A stretch of DNA of 64,000 nucleotides from an uncultured Bradyrhizobium sp. (GCF_936943645.1 NZ_CAKZJO010000039.1:1-64000); one strand, 5' to 3'. Positions 1-9,614 are shown, numbered from the stretch's first letter. Program-made: numbers and translations. The notes: generated from the letters alone by a model not told the origin.

Positions 1-50
1 CCTCCGCGAGTCCAATTGCCACCTCCCTCGCGGAGACTCCCCCTCACCCC

Positions 51-78
51 GCCCTCTCCCCGTACGCGGGGAGAGGGC
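51..78. terminator. hairpin downstream of the ChvE-like gene
   Basis: Perfect 11-bp arms (51-61 and 68-78) flank a 6-nt loop just past the stop of the leftward binding-protein gene. The arm CCTCTCCCC and the trailing GCGAAGG recur in the hairpin at 9928-9951, so this is probably a repeat-family element that also serves as a terminator. There is no T-run. Confidence 0.5.
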
Positions 79-88
79 GAAGGAAGTC

Positions 89-1162
89 TTACTGGAACTG
101 CGCCTTTTTGTAGTAGCCGCTTTCCACCAGCACCTTCTCCCAATTGTCCTTGTAGACCACGACCGGCTTGAGCAGATAGGACGGCACGGTCTTGACGCCG
201 TTCTCATAGGTCTTGGTGTCGTTGACCGTGACCTGCTTGCCGGCGAGCGCAGCGTCGACCATATCGGCGGTCACCTTGGCGAGGTCGCGGGTGTCCTTGA
301 AGATCGTCGAATACTGATCGCCGCGCAGCATCGCCTTGATCGAGGGCACCTCGGCGTCCTGTCCCGAAATGACCGGCATCGGCTGATCGGCGCTGCCATA
401 GCCGACGCCCTTCAGCGAGGAGATGATGCCGATCGAGATGCCGTCATAGGGCGACAGCACGGCGTTGATCTTCTTGTTGCCGTAGTAGGCGCTGAGCAGA
501 TTGTCCATGCGGGCCTGGGCGGTTGCGCCGTCCCAGCGGAGCGTCGCGACCTTGTCCATGCCCATCTGGCCCGAGGCGACGACGAGCTTGCCGCTATCGA
601 TGTAGGGCTTCAGCACGCTCATCGCACCGTTGTAGAAGAAGTAGGCGTTGTTGTCGTCGGGCGAGCCGCCGAACAGCTCGATGTTGAACGGGCCCTTGCC
701 CTCCTTCAGACCGAGGCCTTTTTCGATCGATTGCGCCTGGAGCACACCGACCTGGAAATTGTCGAAGGTCGCGTAATAGTCGACGTTTGGCGTGCCGCGG
801 ATCAGGCGGTCATAGGCGATCACAGTGATGCCCTTCGCCTTGGCCTGCTTGAGCACGTCGGACAGCGTGGTACCATCGATCGCGGCAATCACCAGGGCTT
901 TCGCGCCCTTGGTCACCATGTTCTCGACCTGCGAGAGCTGGTTCGGAATGTCGTCCTCGGCATATTGCAGGTCGGTGTTGTAACCGCGCTCTTTCAGCAC
1001 CTTGACCATGTTGTTGCCGTCGTCGATCCAGCGCGCCGAGGATTTGGTCGGCATCGCGATGCCGACGGTCGCCTTGTCCTGGGCGGAGGCGGTGAGGCCT
1101 GTGGCCATCGTTGCAGCGCCGGCCAGCGCCAGCGCCAGGAATGTCGTCTTCAATTTCAGCAT
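89..1162 (-). CDS. ChvE-like sugar-binding periplasmic protein
   Basis: 357 residues. It is a periplasmic monosaccharide-binding component of an ABC importer. A signal peptide covers residues 1-27 (cleavage ASA|QDK) and is followed by a type I periplasmic-binding fold. The closing stretch with [15 protein letters not shown] is typical of ChvE/multiple-sugar-binding proteins. ChvE proteins bind aldoses such as arabinose, galactose and glucose. A GGGAG box lies 6 nt before the ATG. It is the last gene of the leftward sugar cluster, 73 nt after the lactonase gene. Its usual partners, the ATPase and permease of the GguAB type, are not to its right and could lie left of the window. The first-cluster transporter has its own, different binding protein. 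Confidence 0.85.
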   Translation of the reverse strand: MLKLKTTFLALALAGAATMATGLTASAQDKATVGIAMPTKSSARWIDDGNNMVKVLKERGYNTDLQYAEDDIPNQLSQVENMVTKGAKALVIAAIDGTTLSDVLKQAKAKGITVIAYDRLIRGTPNVDYYATFDNFQVGVLQAQSIEKGLGLKEGKGPFNIELFGGSPDDNNAYFFYNGAMSVLKPYIDSGKLVVASGQMGMDKVATLRWDGATAQARMDNLLSAYYGNKKINAVLSPYDGISIGIISSLKGVGYGSADQPMPVISGQDAEVPSIKAMLRGDQYSTIFKDTRDLAKVTADMVDAALAGKQVTVNDTKTYENGVKTVPSYLLKPVVVYKDNWEKVLVESGYYKKAQFQ

Positions 1163-1235
1163 GTTTCACTCCCTTGGGTGTCAGACTGTTTCTTTGTTTC
1201 GTCGAGAAGGTGGTCGTGGGTTGCTTTCTCGCCTC

Positions 1236-2117
1236 CTATGCAAGCTTGACGTCGGGCTCCGCGCGGCCGCGCGCGGATGCCTCCAGAAGAAAGGTGTAAC
1301 CGGCTTGCGGATCGGCGGCGCGTGCGGCCGCGTCCATATCCTGCCAGGCCGACGTGACCAGGAGACGCGACAGGTCGGGGCCGACGAAAGCGGGACAGCT
1401 CGCCTGTTTTGCCGGCACGCTCAGCGAGCGCAGACGCTCGCCTTGCGGCGAATAGACGTCAATGCGGCTCGCGCCCCAGCAGGCATTCCAGATGTTGCCG
1501 TCGGAGTCACACACCGAGCCGTCGAGGCCGCCGATGCCGGAGTGACGCAGCAAGACCTCCGGTTCGCCGCGCGGCAGGCCGGTGTCCGGATTGAGCGGCA
1601 CGGCATAGAGCACGGCGCGAGGGGTGTCGGTGAAATAGCCGGTGGCGCCATCCGGTGAGAAGCAGATCGAATTGGGGATGCTGATGCCGGGAAACAGCGT
1701 CGAGATCTTGCCGCGATGGAGCGCATAGATCGCGCCGGCCCTCGGCTCGGCCTTCTTGCCCATGGTGCCGATCCAGAACGTCCCGGACTGGTGTACGCGG
1801 CAATCGTTGGAGCGCGTGACGGCATTGTCCGCTTCGAGGGGAAGGAACAGCGTCATCGCGCCATCGGCGAGCTTGCGGATGTAGAGGCCATCATCGGCGA
1901 CGATCAATTGCCGCTCGGCATCGATACGCCCGAGCGCGCTCGCCATCCGGCCGAGCGCATGGACGCGGACATTGCCACGGCCGAGTTGCGCCTCGAACAG
2001 CCGGCCCTCGCGGATGTCGAACCACCAGGCGGTGTCGGTGGTCGCGTCATAGGTCGGGCCCTCACCGAGATGGCAGGGATCGTCCGAGAGAACGGAGGTG
2101 GCGACCTGTTCCATCAT
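1236..2117 (-). CDS. SMP-30/gluconolactonase family sugar lactonase
   Basis: 293 residues, the usual length of SMP-30/LRE-family lactonases. These calcium-dependent six-bladed propellers open aldonolactones. Visible family features are the metal-ligand Glu in EGPTYD near residue 19, NSICFSPDG in the middle and the GLDGSVCDSDGNIW stretch. Its start overlaps the end of the epimerase gene by 4 nt, and it follows the galactose/arabinose dehydrogenase by two genes. The most likely substrate is therefore galactono- or arabinono-lactone made by that dehydrogenase. Substrate identity is inferred from context. Confidence 0.85.
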   Translation of the reverse strand: MMEQVATSVLSDDPCHLGEGPTYDATTDTAWWFDIREGRLFEAQLGRGNVRVHALGRMASALGRIDAERQLIVADDGLYIRKLADGAMTLFLPLEADNAVTRSNDCRVHQSGTFWIGTMGKKAEPRAGAIYALHRGKISTLFPGISIPNSICFSPDGATGYFTDTPRAVLYAVPLNPDTGLPRGEPEVLLRHSGIGGLDGSVCDSDGNIWNACWGASRIDVYSPQGERLRSLSVPAKQASCPAFVGPDLSRLLVTSAWQDMDAAARAADPQAGYTFLLEASARGRAEPDVKLA

Positions 2118-3175
2118 GGCGCCCTCACTGCAAAGCGATAGACCGTGTGATGGCGATAGACCTGGCCGGGATCGAGGCGCGGGCTCGGGAAGTCCGGCCG
2201 GTTCGGCGCATCAGGCCAGTTATGCGGCTCCAGGCACATGGCGTCCGACTGCCGGATCAGCTTGTTGCCCTTCCCCGAAATCGTGCCATCGAGATAATTA
2301 CCGGAATAGACCTGGAGCCCCGGTTGATTGGTCAGCAGCTCCATGATGCGTCCCGAGCGCGGCGCCTCCAGCCGCGCGGCGAATGCGAGCTTGCCATCAC
2401 GCCCGAGGCAGTAGGTGTGGTCGTAGCCCCTGCCGTTACGCAACTGCTCATGGCCTTCGCGGATGCGCGCACCGACCGCTTGGGCGTCGCGGAAATCGAA
2501 AGGCGTGCCGGCTACGGCGCACGGCGGACCGGACAGCGGGATCGCGGTGGGATCGATGGCGAGGAAATGCTCGGCCGCGACCGTGAGCTTGTGGTCAAGG
2601 ATCGGCGTGCCTGAGGTCGCACCTTCGAGATTGAAAAAGCTGTGGTTGGTCAGATTGACGATGGTCGGCCGGTCGCTTCGCGCCTCCATGAGAAGCGATA
2701 GCTCGGTCGGCCCGGTGATGCGATAGGTCAGGCGGACGTCGAGCTTGCCGGGATAGTTCTCCTCACCATGCGGACTCGTATAGGTGAGCGTCACAGCGGG
2801 CTCGGCGCCTTCATCGATCGCCGCGATATTCCAGAGCTTGCGATCGAAACCGTCGAGGCCGCCATGCAGCGCATTCGGGCCGTTGTTGACCGGGAGCTGC
2901 ACGGTTTCGCCGTCGAGCGAGAACTGTCCCTTGGCGATACGGTTGGCGTAGCGGCCGACGGTGGCGCCCAAAAACTTCCGCTCGGCGAGATAGCCGGCGA
3001 AGCCGTCATGGCCCAGCACGACGTCGTCATAGCGGCCCTTGGCATCCGGCGCGATCAGCGCCTGGATCACCGCACCATGGGTGATGATGCGGGCCTCGAA
3101 GCCGCCCTCCCCGCGCAGCACGATACGCTCAACCGTGCGACCGTCAGGCAGCGTTCCGAAAACGTCCTTTTCCAT
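2114..3175 (-). CDS. galM: aldose 1-epimerase
   Basis: 353 residues from the start chosen. It interconverts alpha and beta anomers of aldoses. Family motifs are RYANRIAKGQF, NALHGG, NHSFFNL and, near the C terminus, LEPHNWPDAPN, which carries the catalytic Glu. An upstream in-frame ATG at 3193 would add six residues. The ATG at 3175 is preferred because AAGGAAA sits just ahead of it. The gene lies between the aldose dehydrogenase and the lactonase in a tight operon, consistent with supplying the beta-anomer to the dehydrogenase. Confidence 0.9.
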   Translation of the reverse strand: MEKDVFGTLPDGRTVERIVLRGEGGFEARIITHGAVIQALIAPDAKGRYDDVVLGHDGFAGYLAERKFLGATVGRYANRIAKGQFSLDGETVQLPVNNGPNALHGGLDGFDRKLWNIAAIDEGAEPAVTLTYTSPHGEENYPGKLDVRLTYRITGPTELSLLMEARSDRPTIVNLTNHSFFNLEGATSGTPILDHKLTVAAEHFLAIDPTAIPLSGPPCAVAGTPFDFRDAQAVGARIREGHEQLRNGRGYDHTYCLGRDGKLAFAARLEAPRSGRIMELLTNQPGLQVYSGNYLDGTISGKGNKLIRQSDAMCLEPHNWPDAPNRPDFPSPRLDPGQVYRHHTVYRFAVRAP

Positions 3176-3195
3176 TTTCCTTGAGCCAGCCATGT

Positions 3196-4122
3196 CTAAT
3201 CCACAAACGGTTCGACGACAGTGCGCCGGCCGAGCAGGAAGGCGTCGGCGACGAGACGAAGCGGCGCCAAATCGACGTCGCTTGCCCCGGTCGCCGCGAG
3301 CTCGACGAAGCGCCGGTAAAGCTCCCGGTATTCTTCATCGGGCGCCTCGGCAATGGTGTTGCCGTCGATCGCCATGCGCCTGCCGCCGTTAGACAGCGTC
3401 AGCCGGCCCTGGTCGGTTTCGACGAGGATATCCCAACTCTGCGGCCCGGTCTGGCGGAAGTCGAATTCGGCCGTTACAGGCAGGCCCTCGATGTCGGCCA
3501 GCGTCAGGTTCGCCGCAATCGGCGCCTGGCAATTGGCGGGAAAGGCCAGCTCGGCCGCGGTGACGAACACCGGCTTGGGCAGGATCCTGGTCAAGATCGA
3601 CAGCGCGTTGATGCCGGGGTCGAACACGCCAAGGCCGCCCGGCTCCCAGATCCAGCCCTGCCCGGGATGCCAGACGCGAACGTCTTCCTTCCAGTTGATG
3701 TGCACCGACGTGATGCCTCGCGTTGCGAGCCATTGTCGCGCGGGCTCGACGGCCGGCGCATGGCGCGAGTGCCAGGTCGCAAACAGCGTCCGCCTTGCCT
3801 TCGCAGCCATCGCGACAAGCGGATCGAGTTCGGCAACGCCGGTGCCCGGCGGCTTCTCCAGCATGACATGCTTGCCGGCCGCGAGCGCCGCGGCGGCTTG
3901 CGCACGCCTCACCTGTGGCGGCGTGCAGAGCGAGACCGCATCGATCGGCGGGCCCTTCTCCAGGAGTTCCTCGACGGTGGCGAAATGCGGCAGTCCCGGC
4001 AGCGAGGCATTGCGGCTGGCGATCGCCGTCAACGTCGCGCCCGGCACGGCGGCGATTGCACCGACATGCTGGTCGCGCGCGATCTTGCCGAAGCCGACGA
4101 TGGCGATGCGAAGTTCGGTCAC
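3196..4122 (-). CDS. Gfo/Idh/MocA oxidoreductase, probable D-galactose/L-arabinose 1-dehydrogenase
   Basis: 308 residues. The N-terminal Rossmann motif GFGKIARDQH is followed by EKPPGTG (the catalytic-lysine motif of the Gfo/Idh family) and by WHSRHAPAVE, which I associate with the L-arabinose/D-galactose 1-dehydrogenases of Azospirillum and Pseudomonas. These oxidise the aldopyranose to its lactone with NAD(P)+. The start overlaps the end of the GntR gene by 4 nt. Neighbouring epimerase and lactonase genes complete the first steps of a non-phosphorylating (De Ley-Doudoroff type) pathway. The later dehydratase and aldolase are not identified here unless the FAH enzyme at 9966-11138 plays such a role. 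Confidence 0.85.
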   Translation of the reverse strand: MTELRIAIVGFGKIARDQHVGAIAAVPGATLTAIASRNASLPGLPHFATVEELLEKGPPIDAVSLCTPPQVRRAQAAAALAAGKHVMLEKPPGTGVAELDPLVAMAAKARRTLFATWHSRHAPAVEPARQWLATRGITSVHINWKEDVRVWHPGQGWIWEPGGLGVFDPGINALSILTRILPKPVFVTAAELAFPANCQAPIAANLTLADIEGLPVTAEFDFRQTGPQSWDILVETDQGRLTLSNGGRRMAIDGNTIAEAPDEEYRELYRRFVELAATGASDVDLAPLRLVADAFLLGRRTVVEPFVD

Positions 4123-4895
4123 GATCTTTCTCCAGGGTCCACGGAGGGCAGCGCCTCTGCCGGCGCGGTCTCGACGACCGTGCCTTCATGGCGGTGCATG
4201 CCGTTGTGAATGACGAAGACCATCGCCTCCGATGCGGCCTCCGCATCGCCCGCCGCGATCGCATCGACGATCTTCTGGTGCCAGAGCAGCACGGTGTCGC
4301 GGTCCTCCGGCTCCACGGGAGCGCTGAGCAGGAACGAGGCGCGCAGGGCTGCCTCGATGACGTGGCCGATCGAACGCATGAACAGATTGCCCGAGGCCCG
4401 CGCCACGGCGACGTGAAGCGCGAGGTCGGCATCAGCAAAACCGACCGAGTCGGACGCTTCGATCCGCATGCGGTCCATGCTGCGCCGAAGCTCGGCGAGG
4501 TCCTCCTCCGACCGCTGCGCGGCCGCCAGCATCGCCGCGCGCGGCTCGACCGCGAGGCGGATCTCGGCAAGGTCATTGAGGAAACGCTTGTCGATGCCGG
4601 CATCGAGGTGCCAGGCCAGCACGTCGGCGTCGAACATATTCCAGGCCGCGCGTTCGCGCACGACGGTGCCGACGCGCGCTTTGGTGGTGAGCAGCCCCTT
4701 GGCGACGAGGGTCTTGACACTCTCCCGCAGCACCGGCCGCGACACGCCGAACATCGCGATCATCTCGGCATCGCCTGGCAGGCGCGTGCCCTCCGCATAA
4801 CGCCCGGCAATGATGTCGACGCCGATCGAGCGGGCGACCTCCGCATGGTTGGAGTGAGCCCGCCGCGTCGGGATGACGACGATGCGCGAGGTCAT
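4119..4895 (-). CDS. GntR family regulator, FadR subfamily (FCD domain)
   Basis: 258 residues. A winged HTH (residues about 10-80, with MIAMFGVSRPVLRESVKTL) is followed by an all-helical FCD ligand-binding domain rich in Arg, Asp and His. The ATG at 4895 is used because it makes a 4-nt overlap with the upstream permease stop; the longer open frame upstream is the shadow of the permease gene. It lies inside the sugar transport/catabolism operon, so the likely role is feedback control of that operon by a sugar acid. The inverted repeat at 9596-9614 is a candidate operator. Confidence 0.88.
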   Translation of the reverse strand: MTSRIVVIPTRRAHSNHAEVARSIGVDIIAGRYAEGTRLPGDAEMIAMFGVSRPVLRESVKTLVAKGLLTTKARVGTVVRERAAWNMFDADVLAWHLDAGIDKRFLNDLAEIRLAVEPRAAMLAAAQRSEEDLAELRRSMDRMRIEASDSVGFADADLALHVAVARASGNLFMRSIGHVIEAALRASFLLSAPVEPEDRDTVLLWHQKIVDAIAAGDAEAASEAMVFVIHNGMHRHEGTVVETAPAEALPSVDPGERS

Positions 4896-5872
4896 GTGGC
4901 GGCTCCCTCGCGTTTCGCGGCCGGCCGGCGCGCGAGTGCGACCAGGGCCTGCTGAAGTGCGATGAAGGCGAACAGCAAGACTCCGGTCGCAATCTTGGTC
5001 CACCAGCTCGATAGCGTGCCGTCGAAGTTGATGTAGGTCTGGATCATTCCCTGGATCAGCACGCCGAGGAAGGTACCGATCACCGAGCCCTGCCCGCCCG
5101 TGAGCAGCGTGCCACCGATCACGACGGCGGCGATCGTGTCGAGTTCGACGCCGACGGCGGAGAGCGAATAGCCGGCGCTGGTATAGAAGGAGAAGACGAT
5201 GCCGGCGATACCTGCGAGCAAGCTTGACAGCATGTAGATCTTCACCGTCATCTTGCCGACCGCAACGCCCATCAGGCTCGCAGTCGCCCGGCTGCCGCCG
5301 AGCGCGTAGACGTTGGCGCCGAATCTCGTGAGATGCAGCAGCAGGGCGCCGCCAATGACGATGACGAGCATGATGATCGCAATCGCGGTCAACCGCCCGC
5401 CACCGGGCATGCGCAACGCGAAGTCAGAGACCGTTGAATAAACAGGCGCCGTGATCGGTACCGATTCGGTGGAGAGCAGGAAGCTCGCACCGCGCGCCAG
5501 GAACATGCCGGCCAGCGTCACGATGAACGGTGGCAGATCGAAGACGTGGATCACCGCGCCCATCGCCGCGCCAAAGGCCGCCGACAGCGCGAGGATCGCG
5601 ACGAAGGCGATCAGCGGCGGCACGCCCCAGCGTTCGATCGCGAGCGCGACGAACACCGTGGTGAAGCCGATCACCGAGCCGACGGAGAGATCGATGCCGC
5701 CGGAGATGATGACGAAGGTCATGCCGACCGCGACGATGCCGAGGAAGGCGTTGTCGGTGAGGAGATTGCCGACTACGCGGGTGGAGGCAATGTTGGGAAA
5801 TTGCATCGCGCAGGCCGCAAAGCCGGCCACGAGCACGATCGTCGTGATGAGGACGGGCGGAAGGCCTCTCAT
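4892..5872 (-). CDS. sugar ABC transporter permease (YjfF-like)
   Basis: 326 residues, about ten hydrophobic segments, BPD_transp_2 (RbsC-type) family. The signature SGGIDLSVGSVIGF is near residues 60-75 and a GG-TLLTGGQGS loop lies near the C terminus. The ATG at 5872 is chosen because it overlaps the preceding permease stop by 4 nt. Paired with the second permease it resembles YtfT/YjfF of the E. coli galactofuranose importer, where two different permeases form a heterodimer in the inner membrane. Confidence 0.9.
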   Translation of the reverse strand: MRGLPPVLITTIVLVAGFAACAMQFPNIASTRVVGNLLTDNAFLGIVAVGMTFVIISGGIDLSVGSVIGFTTVFVALAIERWGVPPLIAFVAILALSAAFGAAMGAVIHVFDLPPFIVTLAGMFLARGASFLLSTESVPITAPVYSTVSDFALRMPGGGRLTAIAIIMLVIVIGGALLLHLTRFGANVYALGGSRATASLMGVAVGKMTVKIYMLSSLLAGIAGIVFSFYTSAGYSLSAVGVELDTIAAVVIGGTLLTGGQGSVIGTFLGVLIQGMIQTYINFDGTLSSWWTKIATGVLLFAFIALQQALVALARRPAAKREGAAT

Positions 5873-6861
5873 GCTTTCGTCCTCTTCAGCCGCGCGGCGA
5901 TGCCGGCAAAGCCGGATAGCTTTGGCGATTGCAACAGCAGCACCGCCAGCACCACCACCGCCTTGACCAGCAAATTGAACTCCGGCGGATAGCCGGATAG
6001 CAAGATGCCGGTGTTCATAGTTTGAATGATCAGCGCACCGAGCACCGCGAGCACGAGGCTGAACCGGCCGCCAAACAACGACGTGCCGCCGATCACCACG
6101 GCGAGGATCGCATCGAGCTCCAGCCAAAGTCCGGCATTGTTGGCGTCCGCGCCCATGATGTCGGCCGCCGCGATCACGCCGGCCAGCGCGGCGCAGACGC
6201 CGCACCAGACATAGACGGCTATGATCATCGCGCGGGTGCCGACGCCGGCAAGCTCGCTGGCGCGCGCATTGCCGCCGGTCGCCTCGATCAGAAGACCGAG
6301 CGCCGAGCCGCGCACGACCGCGCCGGTGAGGATCAGCATCCCTAAGGCAATCACGACCGGCACCGGCAGGCCGAGCACCGAGCCGTTGCCGAGCCAGACC
6401 AGATCCGGCGAGGAAAACGTCACGATGCGCCCCTCGGTGATGAGCTGGGCGATGCCGCGGCCCGCCACCATTAGGATCAGCGTCGCCACGATCGGTTGCA
6501 TGCCGAGCACGGCGACGAGAAATCCGTTCCAGAGGCCGCAGACAAGTCCTGCCCCGAGCGCGGCGGCCAGCACGACCGGAAGACTGTGGCTGTCGGCGAG
6601 ACTTGCGGCGATCGCGCCGCAGATGGCCATGACGGCGCCAACCGAGAGATCGATGCCGCGCGTCGCGATCACCAGCACCATGCCGAGCGAGAGCAGCGCC
6701 ACCGGCGTGCCGCGGTTGAGCACGTCGATCAGGCTCCCGAACAGACGGCCGTCCTGGAGGCGCAGATCGAAGAATTGCGGCGACACCACGCGATCAACCG
6801 CGAGGATGACGATCAGCGCCAGGATCTGGGCAAGGCCGCGGCGCGGCAGCAGCGCTGTCAT
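5869..6861 (-). CDS. sugar ABC transporter permease (YtfT-like)
   Basis: 330 residues, polytopic, BPD_transp_2 family, with ATRGIDLSVGAVMAI and VIGGTSLFGGRFS as the two conserved loops. Its start at 6861 overlaps the ATPase stop by 4 nt, and its stop overlaps the next permease start. It is the second half of the permease heterodimer. Confidence 0.9.
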   Translation of the reverse strand: MTALLPRRGLAQILALIVILAVDRVVSPQFFDLRLQDGRLFGSLIDVLNRGTPVALLSLGMVLVIATRGIDLSVGAVMAICGAIAASLADSHSLPVVLAAALGAGLVCGLWNGFLVAVLGMQPIVATLILMVAGRGIAQLITEGRIVTFSSPDLVWLGNGSVLGLPVPVVIALGMLILTGAVVRGSALGLLIEATGGNARASELAGVGTRAMIIAVYVWCGVCAALAGVIAAADIMGADANNAGLWLELDAILAVVIGGTSLFGGRFSLVLAVLGALIIQTMNTGILLSGYPPEFNLLVKAVVVLAVLLLQSPKLSGFAGIAARLKRTKA

Positions 6862-8402
6862 GTGTGGGCCTCGAGCGCAACAGCAACGCTGTCGGCGGCA
6901 ATGGCCGCCAGGATGTTGCCGACATCGATCGCCTCGCCCGCGAGTTCCTCGATATGGGCACGATCGCGCAGCACCACGACGCGGTCCGAATAGGTCACGA
7001 TCTCGTCCAGTTCGGAGGAGATCACCAGCAGCGAGAGGCCATCGTCGCAGAGCTCGCGGATCAGGCGGATGATCTCCGCATGCGCGCCGACGTCGATGCC
7101 GCGGGTCGGCTCGTCCAGCACGAGGAGCCGCGGCGAGGTCGCAAGCCAGCGCGCCAGCAGCACCTTCTGCTGGTTGCCGCCGGAGAGCAGGCCGACGGGA
7201 CGCTCGGGATCGGCCGGACGGATGTCCAGCATCTTGACGTAGCGGCGCGCGATCTCGTCCTGCTCGCGGCGCGACAGCGGCCGATGCAGCCCGCGCTTGG
7301 CCTGGAGAGCCAGCACGATGTTCTCGCGCACGGTGAGCTCGGCGACGATGCCCTCGGTCTTGCGCTCTTCCGGGCAATAGCCAAAGCCATGCCGGACGCC
7401 GTCGCGCGGGGACTGAAGGCGGACGGGCGCGCCCTCCACCCTCGCCTGCCCGCGATCGGCACGCTCGGCGCCGAACACCAGCCGTGCCGTCTCGGTGCGG
7501 CCCGAGCCGAGCAGACCGGCAAGGCCGACGACCTCGCCATGACGCAGCTCGAGATTGAACGGCGCGACATAGCCCGCCTTGCCGAAATTCTCGAAGCTGA
7601 CACAGACTTCGCGGGCCTTATGCTCACCCGCTGATGCTCGTGCACTGGTGGTCTCGGCCAGTTCGCGTCCGAGCATCAGCCGGATCAGCTCGAGCCGCGG
7701 CAGCGAGGCCGTTTCACGTTCGCCGACCAGACGCCCGTTGCGCAGCACGGTGATGCGGTGCGAGATCTCGTAGACCTGATCGAGAAAATGGCTGACGAAG
7801 ACGATGCCGATGCCGCGCTTGGCGAGCTGGCGCATGATGCGAAACAGGATCTCGACCTCGTGGCGGTCGAGGCTCGCGGTCGGCTCGTCCAGGATCAGCA
7901 CGCGCGCGGAGAGATCCACCGCGCGGGCGATCGCCGTGACGTGCTGAATGGCGACGGAATAGCTGCCGAGCGGTGCGGCAACGTCGATGTCGAGGCCGAA
8001 ATCCGCGAGCAGCGCCTTGGCGCGGCGGCGCATCTCGCCTTCGCGCACGATGCCGAAGCGCATCGGCTGGCGGTCGAGAAACAGGTTCTGCGCCACCGAG
8101 AGGTTCGGCAGCAGGTTGACTTCCTGGTAGACGGTGGCGATGCCTGCGGCCAGCGCGGCCTTGGCCGAGCGCGGCGCGATCTCTTCGCCGCCAATCCTGA
8201 CGATGCCCGCGTCGCGCGGGAACACGCCGGTGACGACCTTGATCAGCGTGGATTTGCCGGCGCCGTTCTCGCCGAGCAGCGCATGGATCTCCCCGGCGCG
8301 CAGCGTAAAGTCGACCTCCTGCAGCGCGTGCACGGCGCCGAAGCTCTTGCTGATCCCGCGCACCTCCAGCAGGGGGGCCGCAGGATCAAGGCTGTTCTGC
8401 AT
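6858..8402 (-). CDS. sugar ABC transporter ATP-binding protein (YtfR/MglA-like)
   Basis: 514 residues with two fused nucleotide-binding domains. The first has Walker A GENGAGKST at 44-52 and Walker B LILDEPTASLD. The second has the degenerate Walker A typical of carbohydrate transporters (GLLGSGRTE), signature LSGGNQQKV and LLVLDEPTRGID. The first-half signature is unusual (SYSVAIQHVTAIARA). The ATG at 8402 is chosen by the family N terminus; GGGAG lies about 12 nt upstream. It energises the two downstream permeases, with the binding protein encoded 118 nt upstream. Confidence 0.92.
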   Translation of the reverse strand: MQNSLDPAAPLLEVRGISKSFGAVHALQEVDFTLRAGEIHALLGENGAGKSTLIKVVTGVFPRDAGIVRIGGEEIAPRSAKAALAAGIATVYQEVNLLPNLSVAQNLFLDRQPMRFGIVREGEMRRRAKALLADFGLDIDVAAPLGSYSVAIQHVTAIARAVDLSARVLILDEPTASLDRHEVEILFRIMRQLAKRGIGIVFVSHFLDQVYEISHRITVLRNGRLVGERETASLPRLELIRLMLGRELAETTSARASAGEHKAREVCVSFENFGKAGYVAPFNLELRHGEVVGLAGLLGSGRTETARLVFGAERADRGQARVEGAPVRLQSPRDGVRHGFGYCPEERKTEGIVAELTVRENIVLALQAKRGLHRPLSRREQDEIARRYVKMLDIRPADPERPVGLLSGGNQQKVLLARWLATSPRLLVLDEPTRGIDVGAHAEIIRLIRELCDDGLSLLVISSELDEIVTYSDRVVVLRDRAHIEELAGEAIDVGNILAAIAADSVAVALEAHT

Positions 8403-8520
8403 GACAAAGTCACTCCCACGGGGTCCGCATTGAAGCGGACACCAGCCTATGCGTTCGCGCGGCGATTTCGAAGGGGGTTGCCGGACCACAGCAAGACGGC
8501 GATCCGGCAAAGCGCCCGCC

Positions 8521-9486
8521 TCAGTAACCGAGGCCCTTCTTGCTGTCGTAGATCTTCTGCGGATCGTCCGCGGCCGTATAGAGCTTGGATTCGGTCTGGA
8601 TCCATTTCGGCGGAACCGTGCCCTTGTCCTTGAAGGCCGCGACGGCATCGAGCGCGGGACCCGCCATGTTCGGCGTCAGCTCAACCGTGGCATTGGCTTC
8701 GCCCGCGACCATCGCCTTGAAGATATCGGGCACCGCGTCGATCGAGACGGTGAGAATATCCTTGCCCGGCTTGAGGCCAGCTTCCTTCATCGCCTGGATC
8801 GCGCCGACCATCATGTCGTCATTGTGCGCGTAGACCGCGCAGATGTTCTTGCCACCGCCTTCGGCCTTGATGAAGCTCTCCATCACTTCCTTGCCCTTGG
8901 CGCGGGTGAAGTCGCCGGTCTGGCTGCGCACCACTTTCAGGTTGGCGTGCTTGGCAATCGCCGTGTCGAAACCCTTCTTGCGGTTTGCGGCGACGCTGGC
9001 GCCGACGGTGCCCTGCAATTCGACGATGTTGCAGGCCTTCGTCCCAACCGTCTTGGCGAGCCAGTCGCCGGCGACTTCGCCTTCATGCACGCTGTCGGAG
9101 GTGACGGCGGTGAGATAGAGCTCCTTGCCGGAGGGATCGATGTCGCGGTCGAGCAGCACGACCGGGATCTTGGCCTCCTTGGCCTCCTTCAGCACCGAGT
9201 CCCAGCCGGTCGAGACCACAGGTGCGAGGAAGATCGCATCGACGTTCTGCGCGATGAAGGAGCGGATCGCCTTGATCTGGTTCTCCTGCTTCTGCTGCGC
9301 GTCGGCGATCTTGAGGTTGACCTGGCGCTTGGTGGCCTCCTGCTTGGAGACCGAGGTCTCGGCTGCGCGCCAGCCGGATTCCGATCCGATCTGCGAGAAG
9401 CCGATGGTGAGCTGGCCGGCATTGGCCGGCAACGCGAGCAGCAGCGCGGCCGTGGCGCTGGCCGCAAACAGGGCTTTGAGGGTCAT
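8521..9486 (-). CDS. YtfQ-like sugar-binding periplasmic protein
   Basis: 321 residues. The signal peptide is residues 1-24 (LPANA|GQLTIG). The body is a type I periplasmic-binding fold with IGFSQIGSESGWR at the mature N terminus, LDRDIDPSG, HNDDMMVGA and VSIDAVPD. This pattern matches the galactofuranose-binding YtfQ family. The ATG at 9486 has a GGGAG box 8-9 nt upstream; the longer frame has no signal peptide at its start. It is first gene of the leftward operon, and the 118-nt gap before the ATPase is the largest gap down to the lactonase, as is common after a highly expressed binding protein. Confidence 0.9.
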   Translation of the reverse strand: MTLKALFAASATAALLLALPANAGQLTIGFSQIGSESGWRAAETSVSKQEATKRQVNLKIADAQQKQENQIKAIRSFIAQNVDAIFLAPVVSTGWDSVLKEAKEAKIPVVLLDRDIDPSGKELYLTAVTSDSVHEGEVAGDWLAKTVGTKACNIVELQGTVGASVAANRKKGFDTAIAKHANLKVVRSQTGDFTRAKGKEVMESFIKAEGGGKNICAVYAHNDDMMVGAIQAMKEAGLKPGKDILTVSIDAVPDIFKAMVAGEANATVELTPNMAGPALDAVAAFKDKGTVPPKWIQTESKLYTAADDPQKIYDSKKGLGY

Positions 9487-9595
9487 CAGGCGTGTCTCCC
9501 AAGATGTTATCAGGGGCGCCGATTGGTAACATGGCACCCGCAGGCCGACCTTTGAGGCGGCGGAAGGCACTATTTCACAGGAGCCGGGTTCCGAC

Positions 9596-9614
9596 TAGTC
9601 ATATTATTTGACTA
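9596..9614. promoter_or_regulatory. inverted repeat TAGTCA-N7-TGACTA, candidate operator of the sugar operon
   Basis: Perfect 6-bp arms around a 7-nt AT-only spacer, 110 nt upstream of the binding-protein start and the most AT-rich stretch of the gap. The symmetry and position suit a dimeric regulator, most simply the GntR protein encoded in the operon. The assignment is inference. Confidence 0.45.

Noticed and set aside
731..1249. 172-codon open frame opposite the ChvE-like gene
   Set aside because: It lies wholly antisense to a well-supported gene and has Arg/Val/Gly-rich composition typical of a GC-rich shadow frame.
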